Source: Ruminiclostridium josui JCM 17888 (GTDB lineage: Bacteria; Bacillota; Clostridia; Acetivibrionales; DSM-1351). Taken from it: a DNA stretch of 64,000 nucleotides. The notes below the pieces were generated by a model. It did no database searches. It was not told where the DNA came from and saw nothing but the letters and a program-made list of their open reading frames with translations. Both the position numbers and the translations under genes were made by a program. The stretch is from the NCBI RefSeq assembly GCF_000526495.1, contig NZ_JAGE01000001.1:613501-677500 (forward strand), given 5' to 3'. The first letter of the stretch is position 1, and each line of letters starts with the position of its first letter. Of this stretch, positions 31,503-39,517 are shown piece by piece.

Positions 31503-32942
31503 CTAATTACTGATTAAATTCATATTTTCTTCAGCGCTTTTAAAAGCATAACCAAATTCTTTGAGAACACAATAATTCTTTAAATTTTCTTCAACTTCCA
31601 TTCTAACTTTTTTACACATCTCCATTTTAGCTTCTGTTGTAAACTCATTATCTGAACTATTTAAAACAGCAGGGCATATAGTACAATGGTTTATAGCCCA
31701 ACAATTCTTACATTCATCCTCACTTATTTTACCGATATTTATAAGTTTTCTAACTTGCTCCGTGTCAAAACCATTATCTAAATCTCCTATTCTTAATAGG
31801 TCAGAAGCCTCATTACATTTTTCACATGGATAAAACATGCCATCCGCACTTATAAAAAGTCTTTTGCTTCCAACAATACATGAACCTCTTGGATGTGATT
31901 TTTCAGGCAGTCTGTTTTCAGGCTTTAAACGTTCATGTAAACCAGTTATGCTATCACATGCATTTTTTGTTATTTTAGATCTGCTTTTATTTGTATGCTT
32001 TCTTACAAGGTAATACATTTCTCTAAAAACTTCATATTCCCTATTAATATAAAAGGTATCTGATACCTTTAAAGGTTTTTTGCTACCACTTTCAGAAATT
32101 GATGTTATTCTGCTATCTAAGTTTCTTATAACCTCATTGTTCTTGAAAAACTCATCTATAGTAAAAAAATTATTTTTTGTATCAATAACTGTATTAAACG
32201 AAATAAAAAACATATAATTATTAAAGTTTTTCTGTATATTTACAATATTTTCATAAACTTTGTCAAATGTACCACCGTCATTAAAAGCAAGCTTTCTATG
32301 TCCATCATGAATCTCCTTTGGTCCATCAAGACTGATAGTTATATGTACATGATGCTTGAATAAGAATTCCACAACTTCATCATTTAAGAGATATCCATTT
32401 GTGGTCATATAAAATTGTACTATTTTCCCTTCGCACTTTTCTTCAGCATACTCTATACATTTCTTAACTAAATCAAATTCAATCAGAGGCTCTCCGCCAT
32501 AAAAATTAATACCTATTCTGTCATGGTTTTTTGAATGCCTAATAAGAAAGTCAATAGCTCTTTTGGCTGTTTCAAAGTCCATTCTTTTACTCGAATGTGT
32601 CCTATTATAATAGCTACCTGAATAAATACAATATTCACATCTGAAATTACATTGTTGTGTTACTTGTAAAATAATCATCTCTACATTGTTCTCTAAATAG
32701 AACTGAAATACCTCATCCACTGAACTTACTATTTCTTTTACTCTATTTGAAGATAAATAGCCCTCTTCACGCATATTATTAATAGCTTCTAAAGCTATAC
32801 TACTTTCTGAATTACTATCTATATACTTTTCAATAGCCTGATATTGCTTGCTAGTAATATCCACTATAGTATTCTTATTGGTATCAAAAAAATAGAACTT
32901 TTCTCTTGTTTTAAAAAGCTTTATCAACGGTTTATTACCCAT
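31503..32942 (-). CDS. Radical SAM/SPASM peptide maturase of the Clo7bot type
   Basis: The protein has 479 residues from the ATG at 32942, preceded by AGGGTGG; GTG codons upstream overlap that site. An N-terminal peptide-binding (RRE-like) region of about 90 residues leads to a radical SAM core with Cys98, Cys102 and Cys105 (QQCNFRCEYC) and GGEPL. A C-terminal SPASM domain has many cysteines (GSCIVGSKRLFISADGMFYPCEKC; DECKNCWAINHCTICPAV) for auxiliary iron-sulfur clusters. Maturases of this kind in RiPP systems install thioether or carbon-carbon bonds in the precursor. It is encoded directly after the short precursor, separated by a stem-loop. Confidence 0.87.
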   Translation of the reverse strand: MGNKPLIKLFKTREKFYFFDTNKNTIVDITSKQYQAIEKYIDSNSESSIALEAINNMREEGYLSSNRVKEIVSSVDEVFQFYLENNVEMIILQVTQQCNFRCEYCIYSGSYYNRTHSSKRMDFETAKRAIDFLIRHSKNHDRIGINFYGGEPLIEFDLVKKCIEYAEEKCEGKIVQFYMTTNGYLLNDEVVEFLFKHHVHITISLDGPKEIHDGHRKLAFNDGGTFDKVYENIVNIQKNFNNYMFFISFNTVIDTKNNFFTIDEFFKNNEVIRNLDSRITSISESGSKKPLKVSDTFYINREYEVFREMYYLVRKHTNKSRSKITKNACDSITGLHERLKPENRLPEKSHPRGSCIVGSKRLFISADGMFYPCEKCNEASDLLRIGDLDNGFDTEQVRKLINIGKISEDECKNCWAINHCTICPAVLNSSDNEFTTEAKMEMCKKVRMEVEENLKNYCVLKEFGYAFKSAEENMNLISN

Positions 32943-32962
32943 ACACACCACCCTTTTTTAGT

Positions 32963-32994
32963 AGTGCATAGGATAAAAAATCATCCTATGCACT
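32963..32994 (-). other. Stem-loop between precursor and maturase genes
   Basis: A perfect 12-bp stem (32963-32974 with 32983-32994) with an 8-nt loop lies 21 bp after the precursor stop. The minus strand has no T-run directly after it, only ACTAAAAAAGGG. An attenuating or RNA-stabilising hairpin, giving more precursor than maturase, is likely. Confidence 0.65.
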
Positions 32995-33015
32995 CTACTT
33001 TTCTTTTAATTCATA

Positions 33016-33186
33016 TTACGAATTCCAATAATAATAGGAGTCGCTCCAATTTCTATTATTTTGCTCATAATGAGACACGTATCCATTGCATTCACAGTAG
33101 TCAGAGTTGTTAGTACATATAGTACTATCTCCATACGCCTCTATAGTCTTTACAGCTTCAACCTTCTTCTTTCCTAATTTTTTCAT
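33016..33186 (-). CDS. Clo7bot-family RiPP precursor peptide
   Basis: A 56-residue frame between the exporter and maturase genes, preceded by AGGAAAG 6 nt before its ATG. It starts MKKLGKKKVEAVKTIEAYGD, which matches the leader pattern of Clo7bot Cys-rich peptides (MKKLGKK...T-EAY). The region after EAY holds Cys24, Cys31 and Cys33 and ends in a stretch rich in Asn, Ser, Tyr and Trp (residues 43-56, ending YYYWNS). Only three cysteines are present, few for this family. Position, size and leader together make it the substrate of the adjacent maturase. A second ATG seven bases upstream is in another frame. Confidence 0.8.
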   Translation of the reverse strand: MKKLGKKKVEAVKTIEAYGDSTICTNNSDYCECNGYVSHYEQNNRNWSDSYYYWNS

Positions 33187-33264
33187 TATTCATCTTTCCT
33201 TTCGTTATGTATTTATATTAAAATCCTTCTTTTCTCGAGAACTAAAGTAAGGATATTAATAACG

Positions 33265-35019
33265 CTAAGCAGTTATACCTTCCGGCACACTCATCATTTC
33301 CTGGTAAAACTTGTTTCTAGTAAATAGTTCATGGTGATTACCCATGTCTTCAACCTGTCCATTATTTATAACTATAATTTTGTCTACCATCTCCAATATG
33401 TCAGGTTTATGAGTTATTATAATTGTTGTTTTATCTTTATAATTTTCCTTTATAGCATTATTTATCTCACGTTCGGATTGCATGTCATAATTGGCTGTAG
33501 CTTCATCTAATATAAGAATCTTTGAATCCCTTATTAAGGCTCTAGCCATAGCTACCTTCTGTCTTTCACCACCAGATAATTTACTCCCTCTTTCCCCTAC
33601 CATGCTTTCATATTTATCAGGCATTTCTTCAATAAATTTATCTGCCCTGCATTTTTCCATAACTGTACAAAACTCATCTGCTGTCTTTTTGGAATTAAGC
33701 ATTATATTCTCTTTTATTGTTGTATTAAATAGATAAATATCTTGGCTTACGATAGCTATCAGTTTTCTATAATCCTTTAAGTTAAGGGAATTAATATCCT
33801 TACCATCCAAAAGTATCTGCCCTGAATTTTGTGTTAAAAATCTTAAAATTAAATTTATAATAGTTGTTTTCCCTACTCCATTTCTTCCAATTACTGCAAC
33901 TTTTTCTCCGGGATTGATTTTAAAACTTATGTTTTTCAATATTGGCTCTTTTTCCTTATAGGAAAAAACAACATTTTTAAATTCAATACTTCCTAAAACC
34001 TCATCGGAATTTATTCTCTCTAACTTTCCTTTTCTGTAATCCCCTTCATATTCCATATCCAAAAAATCAAAATACCTTTTGGCTGATGGTAATATTCCTG
34101 CAAAAATATATTTAATATTCATAATTGCGAATATCGGCCCTGTAACGTAATGACTATATGTGATAAATGCAAATAGCTTTCCAACAGTAAGTTCTTGCCC
34201 TACAATCAAATATCCGCCAATTATGTACATTAGTGTTATAATTATTTCAGTAAATAAAGTTTCTGAAATTCCATTTACACTTTCCAAATAAGCTATTTTT
34301 ATATTTTGCTTAATGATATCTCTCTGTTTTTTTATAAATTCATTTATTTTTAAATCTTCCAGAACCCAGTTCTTTACTTCCTTTATCCCTGCAAAAGTGT
34401 CTCCCTGCCAGCTTGAATAATCCTGACTTATTTTTATATAGGTTCTAAATAAGTTTATTCTTTTTTTAGATAAAATTTTTACTATGAGATATCTAACTGG
34501 TGTTACAATCAGCACTAAAATGCTGAGTTTCCAGCTAATAATGATAAGTCCTACAACTCCCACTATGATTCTAAATACGCTTGTTAAAATGTAAAAAGTA
34601 TTTCTATCACACAATCCAGATATTTTTCCTATATCAGTTTTTAAATTACTCATTACCATTGCATAATTTGTATCATTGAAAAAGCTCATTTTCATTCTTA
34701 AACTATGTCGGATAGCTTTTTTTTCAAGAGTAAACGCTATAAAATTTTCTATGTATGTACGATATTTTGTTTCAATAGCGCCTAATCCTTGAATAATCCC
34801 TAATAGCAACAAGCTATAAATTGAATACTTAATAATAATATTTGTGTTTTTTAAAATCAGCCCGTCATCCATTAATTTTTGATTAATAATAGGAGTTAAT
34901 ATACTTAAAGCAGATGCTAATGTTATGCATATAATGACTATAACCGCCTTCCATTTATAGGGTTTAAACAATTTTATTATTTCAAAAATTATTTTCTTAG
35001 TTTCTTTTTCTATAGTCAT
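33265..35019 (-). CDS. ABC transporter (TMD-NBD fusion), probable peptide exporter
   Basis: The protein has 584 residues. Six hydrophobic segments in the first 300 residues are followed by an ATPase with Walker A GRNGVGKTT, signature LSGGERQ, Walker B ILILDEATA and switch His (THKPD). There is no C39 peptidase domain, so leader removal must be done by another protein or does not occur. It is the first gene of the Clo7bot cluster, 78 bp upstream of the precursor. The likely role is export of the modified peptide or self-protection; this is inferred from position. Confidence 0.82.
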   Translation of the reverse strand: MTIEKETKKIIFEIIKLFKPYKWKAVIVIICITLASALSILTPIINQKLMDDGLILKNTNIIIKYSIYSLLLLGIIQGLGAIETKYRTYIENFIAFTLEKKAIRHSLRMKMSFFNDTNYAMVMSNLKTDIGKISGLCDRNTFYILTSVFRIIVGVVGLIIISWKLSILVLIVTPVRYLIVKILSKKRINLFRTYIKISQDYSSWQGDTFAGIKEVKNWVLEDLKINEFIKKQRDIIKQNIKIAYLESVNGISETLFTEIIITLMYIIGGYLIVGQELTVGKLFAFITYSHYVTGPIFAIMNIKYIFAGILPSAKRYFDFLDMEYEGDYRKGKLERINSDEVLGSIEFKNVVFSYKEKEPILKNISFKINPGEKVAVIGRNGVGKTTIINLILRFLTQNSGQILLDGKDINSLNLKDYRKLIAIVSQDIYLFNTTIKENIMLNSKKTADEFCTVMEKCRADKFIEEMPDKYESMVGERGSKLSGGERQKVAMARALIRDSKILILDEATANYDMQSEREINNAIKENYKDKTTIIITHKPDILEMVDKIIVINNGQVEDMGNHHELFTRNKFYQEMMSVPEGITA

Positions 35020-35088
35020 ATTTAAGCCTCACACAAGCTTTCATCATACAAAAAATTAATTTACCTGTTTTTTACTTTGTTGTAAATT

Positions 35089-35117
35089 ATTATATTCTAA
35101 TCCATTGTTTTTTTGAA
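35089..35117 (-). promoter_or_regulatory. Candidate promoter of the Clo7bot operon
   Basis: On the minus strand -35-like TTCAAA (35117-35112), a 17-bp spacer and a perfect -10 TATAAT (35094-35089), about 70 bp upstream of the exporter start. The -35 is weak, which would suit activator dependence. Confidence 0.45.
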
Positions 35118-35161
35118 GGCGACTTTTTTTTACTACCCCTTGAAGCTATTTATTTTTTTGA

Positions 35162-35197
35162 CAAAAAAACACTAAGTTTTAAACTTAGTGTTTTTGT
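35162..35197. terminator. Terminator after the HTH/stalk-domain gene
   Basis: 15-bp arms (aaaaacactaagttt and complement) nearly abut and are flanked by A and T runs, 35 bp downstream of the stop at 35231. Confidence 0.85.
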
Positions 35198-35230
35198 TTT
35201 GCACATTATATAATTATTAATCCTACCCCA

Positions 35231-36607
35231 TCATTTTGACTTGCCTGTTGTTATTTCCAATATTCTATTATCTTTGTCCCACTTGTAATCAATATTTAAT
35301 ACCTGCTTAATTATATCTACTGGAACATAAGTAATATTGCCAGACACAAATACAGCTGAGCTAAGCGGTATTGGATTTCCATTTAAAATTGCATAATCCT
35401 TACCTTCCTCGACTTCTACTTTTTTTATATCATTTACGGCAATGGCTCTCTCCGTTTCCTTTTGTGTTGTTCTATCAGGCATAACATTATATTTAAACTT
35501 TTCAAATATATATCTAAAGGATAGATACAGAACACCATCAACTATACGAGGGGGATTCCTATATTGGGGTTCATCTTTACTATCTATCTTAATATCAATA
35601 TTCTGAGGAATCATTCTGTCTAAATATGAAGTAAAATTTTTTAGACTATATGCAGGTATGTACAAATCGTATTTTCCCATTCTTATGGAATCTGATAGCT
35701 TAACTATTTTATCATTAACCTGAAGTTCTTTAGTACCTACCTTTGCTATAACAGTTTGTCCTGTTCGCATTTCTTTGCAGACTTTAGTACTGCCATTAAA
35801 ATCAACAAATGAAAATCCCATGTTCATAAATACGTCTCCAAAAGGCAGGTATAACACATTATCAAACAATAGAGGAGACGCATTACGAAATTGTATAGGA
35901 ATACTACTATTAATGTCTACCTGAACCTCATCACCAGAATCACTAATACGCGTATATGACATAAAATACTTATCAGAAAGTTCTATTGTAGTAGATTCAT
36001 TAGATAAGTTTGGATTACTCACATATATTGAATTGTTCAAATCCTTATTAGTTATAAACTTAAAAAAAATCAATATAGCAACACATAACGCTATAACAAG
36101 AAATACTTTTTTTATCCTTGTTTTGTGCAAATTCTTTGAAACTGCTTTGAAAAATCTTTGAATTCTATGTGAATCAGATAGTACCTCCTGCAAATTCACT
36201 TCTTCTTCCGGTAGTTCTTCCGTCACTTCATTGTACACTAATGTTTCAGATTCACTTTTTTCAGCTGTATCTGATACGGAAAGAATGAGTACTTCAGTCA
36301 AAAACACTGAAAAGTCTTCTATTCTAAGCAACATACTTTTTAGATGCACATCTAGCGAGGATTCATTAATTAATTCTTCTAGTTTATTACGTATTAAATG
36401 TCGTTGCATTCCCGTAGATTCATTGTTTACAAATTCAACAATCTTACTTATATCCTCATTTTTGGGTATCACTTTTCCTGTCTTCCATTTAGAAACTAGA
36501 GAAACATTCTTTAATAAGTATGCATCCGCAAAATAGTTAGTACTTTTATTCAAGATTTTAAATATTGTCTCTAATAAAGGTTTTATAGAAAAAAGTGTGT
36601 TTGCCAT
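35231..36607 (-). CDS. Membrane protein with HTH-like N-terminus and copper-amine-oxidase-N stalk domain
   Basis: The protein has 458 residues from the ATG at 36607 (GGAGG 5 nt upstream). The first about 110 residues lack a signal peptide and contain an HTH-like stretch (SLVSKWKTGKVIPKNEDISKIVEFVNNE). An acidic linker and a single transmembrane segment follow at about 167-188 (VFLVIALCVAILIFFKFI). The outside part (about 215-455) has repeats of the Cu_amine_oxidN1 stalk type, such as PLLFDNVLYLPFGDVFMNMGFSF and ITYVPVDIIKQVLNIDYKWDKDNRILEIT. The layout suggests a transmembrane regulator with a cytoplasmic DNA- or protein-binding end and an extracellular sensor. It lies between the Clo7bot cluster and a divergent LuxR-type regulator; a link to either is unproven. 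Confidence 0.65.
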   Translation of the reverse strand: MANTLFSIKPLLETIFKILNKSTNYFADAYLLKNVSLVSKWKTGKVIPKNEDISKIVEFVNNESTGMQRHLIRNKLEELINESSLDVHLKSMLLRIEDFSVFLTEVLILSVSDTAEKSESETLVYNEVTEELPEEEVNLQEVLSDSHRIQRFFKAVSKNLHKTRIKKVFLVIALCVAILIFFKFITNKDLNNSIYVSNPNLSNESTTIELSDKYFMSYTRISDSGDEVQVDINSSIPIQFRNASPLLFDNVLYLPFGDVFMNMGFSFVDFNGSTKVCKEMRTGQTVIAKVGTKELQVNDKIVKLSDSIRMGKYDLYIPAYSLKNFTSYLDRMIPQNIDIKIDSKDEPQYRNPPRIVDGVLYLSFRYIFEKFKYNVMPDRTTQKETERAIAVNDIKKVEVEEGKDYAILNGNPIPLSSAVFVSGNITYVPVDIIKQVLNIDYKWDKDNRILEITTGKSK

Positions 36608-36879
36608 TACATCCTCCAAAACTTTGTCTTCATTTTCTTTTGAAAAATTACTTTGCGTACTTATTTTACCATATTTTCCAAATTCAGTACAAGGTTATGC
36701 ACCTATCGCTTTTATATTCCCTAATAGTACTTAATTTTTCATTAATCATTCTAACTATTTCATATATATATCAATAAGTATGGCTGGTCCTAATCCATAA
36801 AACATGTAAAATACTTTTAAATAAAACCAAGTTCCTTTTTACTTTAGCAAACATATAATTCAAAAGAGGTGATCAAACA

Positions 36880-37428
36880 ATGAGCAGCATAAAATTGCCA
36901 ATCTCAAACAATGATACAGACACTTCATTTCCTTCAATAAAAAATAATCCATACATAATCTTTCTGGATATTAATTTGACCAACGACGATTGGGATGGTA
37001 TTTATTTAAAGAAGGAACTGTTTATAAAACACATAAACTCAAAAACCATTATGCTCACGGGTGTTTATACTACGAAAGAATCTGTCCTTTCCCCAGTTAC
37101 TACTACGATTAATGAAAACATTTCTACAAAAATCAAACAACTATCAGATGTTAGTCCTAATTATATTCTTGCTGATGCTTATAGAAAAGAAAAAACCAAT
37201 AGTCTTCTACACTCTTTAACTAGCCATCAATTAATGCATGTAAAGTTAATATTTGATAACAAATGTCGTTCTCAGATTTCTAGTGAGTTAAATATTGAAC
37301 TAAGTACTGTAAAAAAGAATTTGACTCGTATTTATAAACTACTCAATGTAAAATCAAGATATCAGCTCGTAGAAACGTTCGATAAAGAGTATGTAGAACA
37401 TTTATTAAAGATGAAGATGAAGAAATAG
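36880..37428 (+). CDS. LuxR-type HTH regulator with incomplete receiver-like domain
   Basis: The protein has 182 residues. The N-terminal 75 residues resemble the middle of a receiver domain (IIFLDINLTNDDWDGIYLKKELFIKHINSKTIMLTG, with Asp50 or Asp58 as possible remnants) but lack the first strand and acidic pocket. The C-terminal 65 residues form a LuxR/GerE helix-turn-helix (SLTSHQLMHVKLIFDNKCRSQISSELNIELSTVKKNLTRIYKLLNV). AGAGGTGATC precedes the ATG. It is divergent from the membrane HTH/stalk protein (272-bp shared region, where I find no clear promoter). It is probably a phosphorylation-independent regulator; the target is unknown. Confidence 0.7.
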   Translation: MSSIKLPISNNDTDTSFPSIKNNPYIIFLDINLTNDDWDGIYLKKELFIKHINSKTIMLTGVYTTKESVLSPVTTTINENISTKIKQLSDVSPNYILADAYRKEKTNSLLHSLTSHQLMHVKLIFDNKCRSQISSELNIELSTVKKNLTRIYKLLNVKSRYQLVETFDKEYVEHLLKMKMKK

Positions 37429-37432
37429 TATA

Positions 37433-37474
37433 AAAATCCAGAAACACCAGTTAACAATGGCATTTCTGGATTTT
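37433..37474. terminator. Bidirectional terminator between LuxR-type and lyase genes
   Basis: Perfect 12-bp arms (aaaatccagaaa and complement) enclose an 18-nt loop between convergent genes. Confidence 0.85.
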
Positions 37475-37505
37475 CTATTATTTCAATAATTCAGGTATAT
37501 AACCT

Positions 37506-38954
37506 CTATAAATTATCTCCAAAATCCGCTTTAAACTTTGAAACTAATTCAGTCTGCCAATCTGAAACTGTTGACAGTTTTCCAAAGAAGAAACGTAATA
37601 TTGGGGGCTCTTCCACAAAGGTTAGCCCACCAACCAATTTACGGTTTTCATATAGCCAGCGAACACGATCAATAGCATAATTGACTTGTGAAAGAGTAAA
37701 TACGCGTCTGGGCATTGCCAATCTTAAAAGTTCCATGTTAGAGAATGTTTCATTTCCATTTTCATCTCTCTGCTCAGAAATTGTACCTCTTTCCATTCCA
37801 CGCACACCACTTACTAAGTAAAGTGCCGAAGCAAGTGCACCTGCAGGATATTGGCTTTGAGGTACATGTGAAAGAAATTCCATAGCATTTATATGACATC
37901 CCAAACCACCTGCCGGAGTTACGACGGGTACACCATGCTTTTTTAATTCATTCACCATGTATTCAATAAACTGAGGTCCTTGATTAATCATATTCTCATC
38001 CATAGTTTCATCAAGACCTACTGTTATTGCTTCCATTTCACGAACAGACATACCTCCATATGTTAAAAAACCTTCATAAAGCGTTACTAGCTCACGAAGT
38101 TTTAAATATACATCCTTATTATTTGTGCAAATTCCGCCCCCACGAGCACATCCAAGCTTACGTGCAGAAAAATAAATTACGTCGGATAAATCGGCCATAG
38201 CACGGGTTATTTCTCTTATGCTCATATTTTTACAAGCTTCTTCACGGGTTTTAATAAAATACAGATTATCTGCTAATAGACTTGCATCCAGTACTAACAT
38301 AATGTCAAAATCTTTACAAACAGTATGAACTTCTTTCATATTTTGAAGTGAGAAAGGCTGTCCGCCTATAAGATTTGTTCCTGCTTCCAAACGAACATAA
38401 GCAATTTTATCAGGGCCATGCTTTGCAATTATTGCTTTTAGCTTATTAACATCCATATTGCCCTTAAAAGGATATTCGCTGGTAACATTTAAACCTTCAT
38501 CAATAATTATTTCTTCTACTGTACCACCATTTAAATAAACATGAGCTTTTGAAGTCGTAAAGTGATAATTCATAGGAATTATTGAGCCTTGCTTCACAAA
38601 TCCCTGAGAAAGAATATTTTCACAGGCTCTTCCCTGATGTGCAGGAAGAAAATACTTTTTTCCAAAAATTTCTGTGATTTTGCTTTCCAGTTTTGAAAAA
38701 GTCTCAGAACCAGCGTAACTGTCATCGGCCTCCATCATAGCAGCCAACTGCTTATCACTCATTGCATTTACACCGCTGTCAGTAAGCATGTCCATAAAAA
38801 CATCACGGTTTTTTAATAAGAACGTATTATTTCCTGCTTCTTTAATAGCTTCCAATCGACGTTCAATAGACACAAGATTCAATTTTTGTACAATTCGTAC
38901 CTTATGCATTTCTAGAGGTACATTTTCACCGTAATAAAACTTTACATTAGACAT
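37506..38954 (-). CDS. Beta-eliminating PLP lyase, tyrosine phenol-lyase type
   Basis: The protein has 482 residues and full-length beta-eliminating lyase family features. TFLLKNRDVFMDMLTDSGVNAMSDKQ at the N-terminus, HQGRACEN as phosphate-binding region, LVLDAS with the PLP-nitrogen Asp, and the Schiff-base Lys266 (FSARKLGCARGGG) are all seen. The substrate-reading position is Arg389 in GVRGMERG. Tyrosine phenol-lyases have Arg there, whereas tryptophanases have a hydrophobic residue (VEIG), which favours tyrosine to phenol, pyruvate and ammonia. The N-terminal region and the KLGCAR loop differ from the classical Citrobacter enzyme, so another substrate is possible. AGGAGTGAT precedes the ATG. 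It stands alone between terminators. Confidence 0.75.
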   Translation of the reverse strand: MSNVKFYYGENVPLEMHKVRIVQKLNLVSIERRLEAIKEAGNNTFLLKNRDVFMDMLTDSGVNAMSDKQLAAMMEADDSYAGSETFSKLESKITEIFGKKYFLPAHQGRACENILSQGFVKQGSIIPMNYHFTTSKAHVYLNGGTVEEIIIDEGLNVTSEYPFKGNMDVNKLKAIIAKHGPDKIAYVRLEAGTNLIGGQPFSLQNMKEVHTVCKDFDIMLVLDASLLADNLYFIKTREEACKNMSIREITRAMADLSDVIYFSARKLGCARGGGICTNNKDVYLKLRELVTLYEGFLTYGGMSVREMEAITVGLDETMDENMINQGPQFIEYMVNELKKHGVPVVTPAGGLGCHINAMEFLSHVPQSQYPAGALASALYLVSGVRGMERGTISEQRDENGNETFSNMELLRLAMPRRVFTLSQVNYAIDRVRWLYENRKLVGGLTFVEEPPILRFFFGKLSTVSDWQTELVSKFKADFGDNL

Positions 38955-39180
38955 TCACTAATCACTCCTGTTTATTTTTTTATAAATCTTTTTAGCTTGA
39001 TTTATAAAGCAGAAGTAAAAAATAAATCATTTGAAAGGAAATACTCTATATATAGGATATTTCAAAGAAAAGTTTTCTTTATTTCAATTTGTACAACTAA
39101 AATAACAGCGAAGTAAAATTAACTGCAATTCATATGAACATAATTTGCTAAAAACATAAAGCTTAACTTAAATGACTTTT

Positions 39181-39201
39181 CTACCATGCTACCATACTAC
39201 C
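39181..39201 (-). repeat. Short tandem repeat, unit GGTAGYAT
   Basis: On the minus strand GGTAGTAT, GGTAGCAT and GGTAG follow one another in the leader of the lyase gene. It may be a regulator site or chance. Confidence 0.4.
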
Positions 39202-39366
39202 AAGCTATCTGTATATTTTATAATATTTTGTAAAATTATTCAATACCACGTTTATATTTACATTTTAGGTAAAATATAATTACATAATATTAGCGACTTT
39301 CTTTAACAAACATATCAAAGTAATGAACAACATAATATATTTATTTAGTTGACGTCATATAAATAG

Positions 39367-39400
39367 GAAAAAGGCTTCCTTTTTAGAAGAAGCCTTTTTC
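39367..39400 (-). terminator. Terminator downstream of the ribonucleotide reductase gene
   Basis: gaaaaaggcttc and its complement form a 12-bp stem followed by a T-run on the minus strand, about 118 bp after the stop codon. Confidence 0.8.
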
Positions 39401-39517
39401 TATTCACTATAAAAATAAATCAAGTTCATTTAATTAAAATTCAAAAACGTTTTCTGTGTAAAAGAACCTAATCCAGTCTATGCTAGTTTTTCTAGGACCT
39501 TACACCACCCCAAGATA

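Larger units (their letters stand above)
38955..39517 (-). other. Non-coding region upstream of the lyase gene
   Basis: No gene is visible. The region holds the terminator of the ribonucleotide reductase gene (39367-39400) and a small tandem repeat (39181-39201). A possible weak promoter for the lyase is TTGAAT and TATAAA with a short 15-bp spacer near 39215-39245. I find no T-box core or riboswitch signature. Confidence 0.45.

Noticed and set aside
38955..39360. Tyrosine T-box upstream of the lyase gene
   Set aside because: No TGGNACCGCG-type antiterminator sequence is present.
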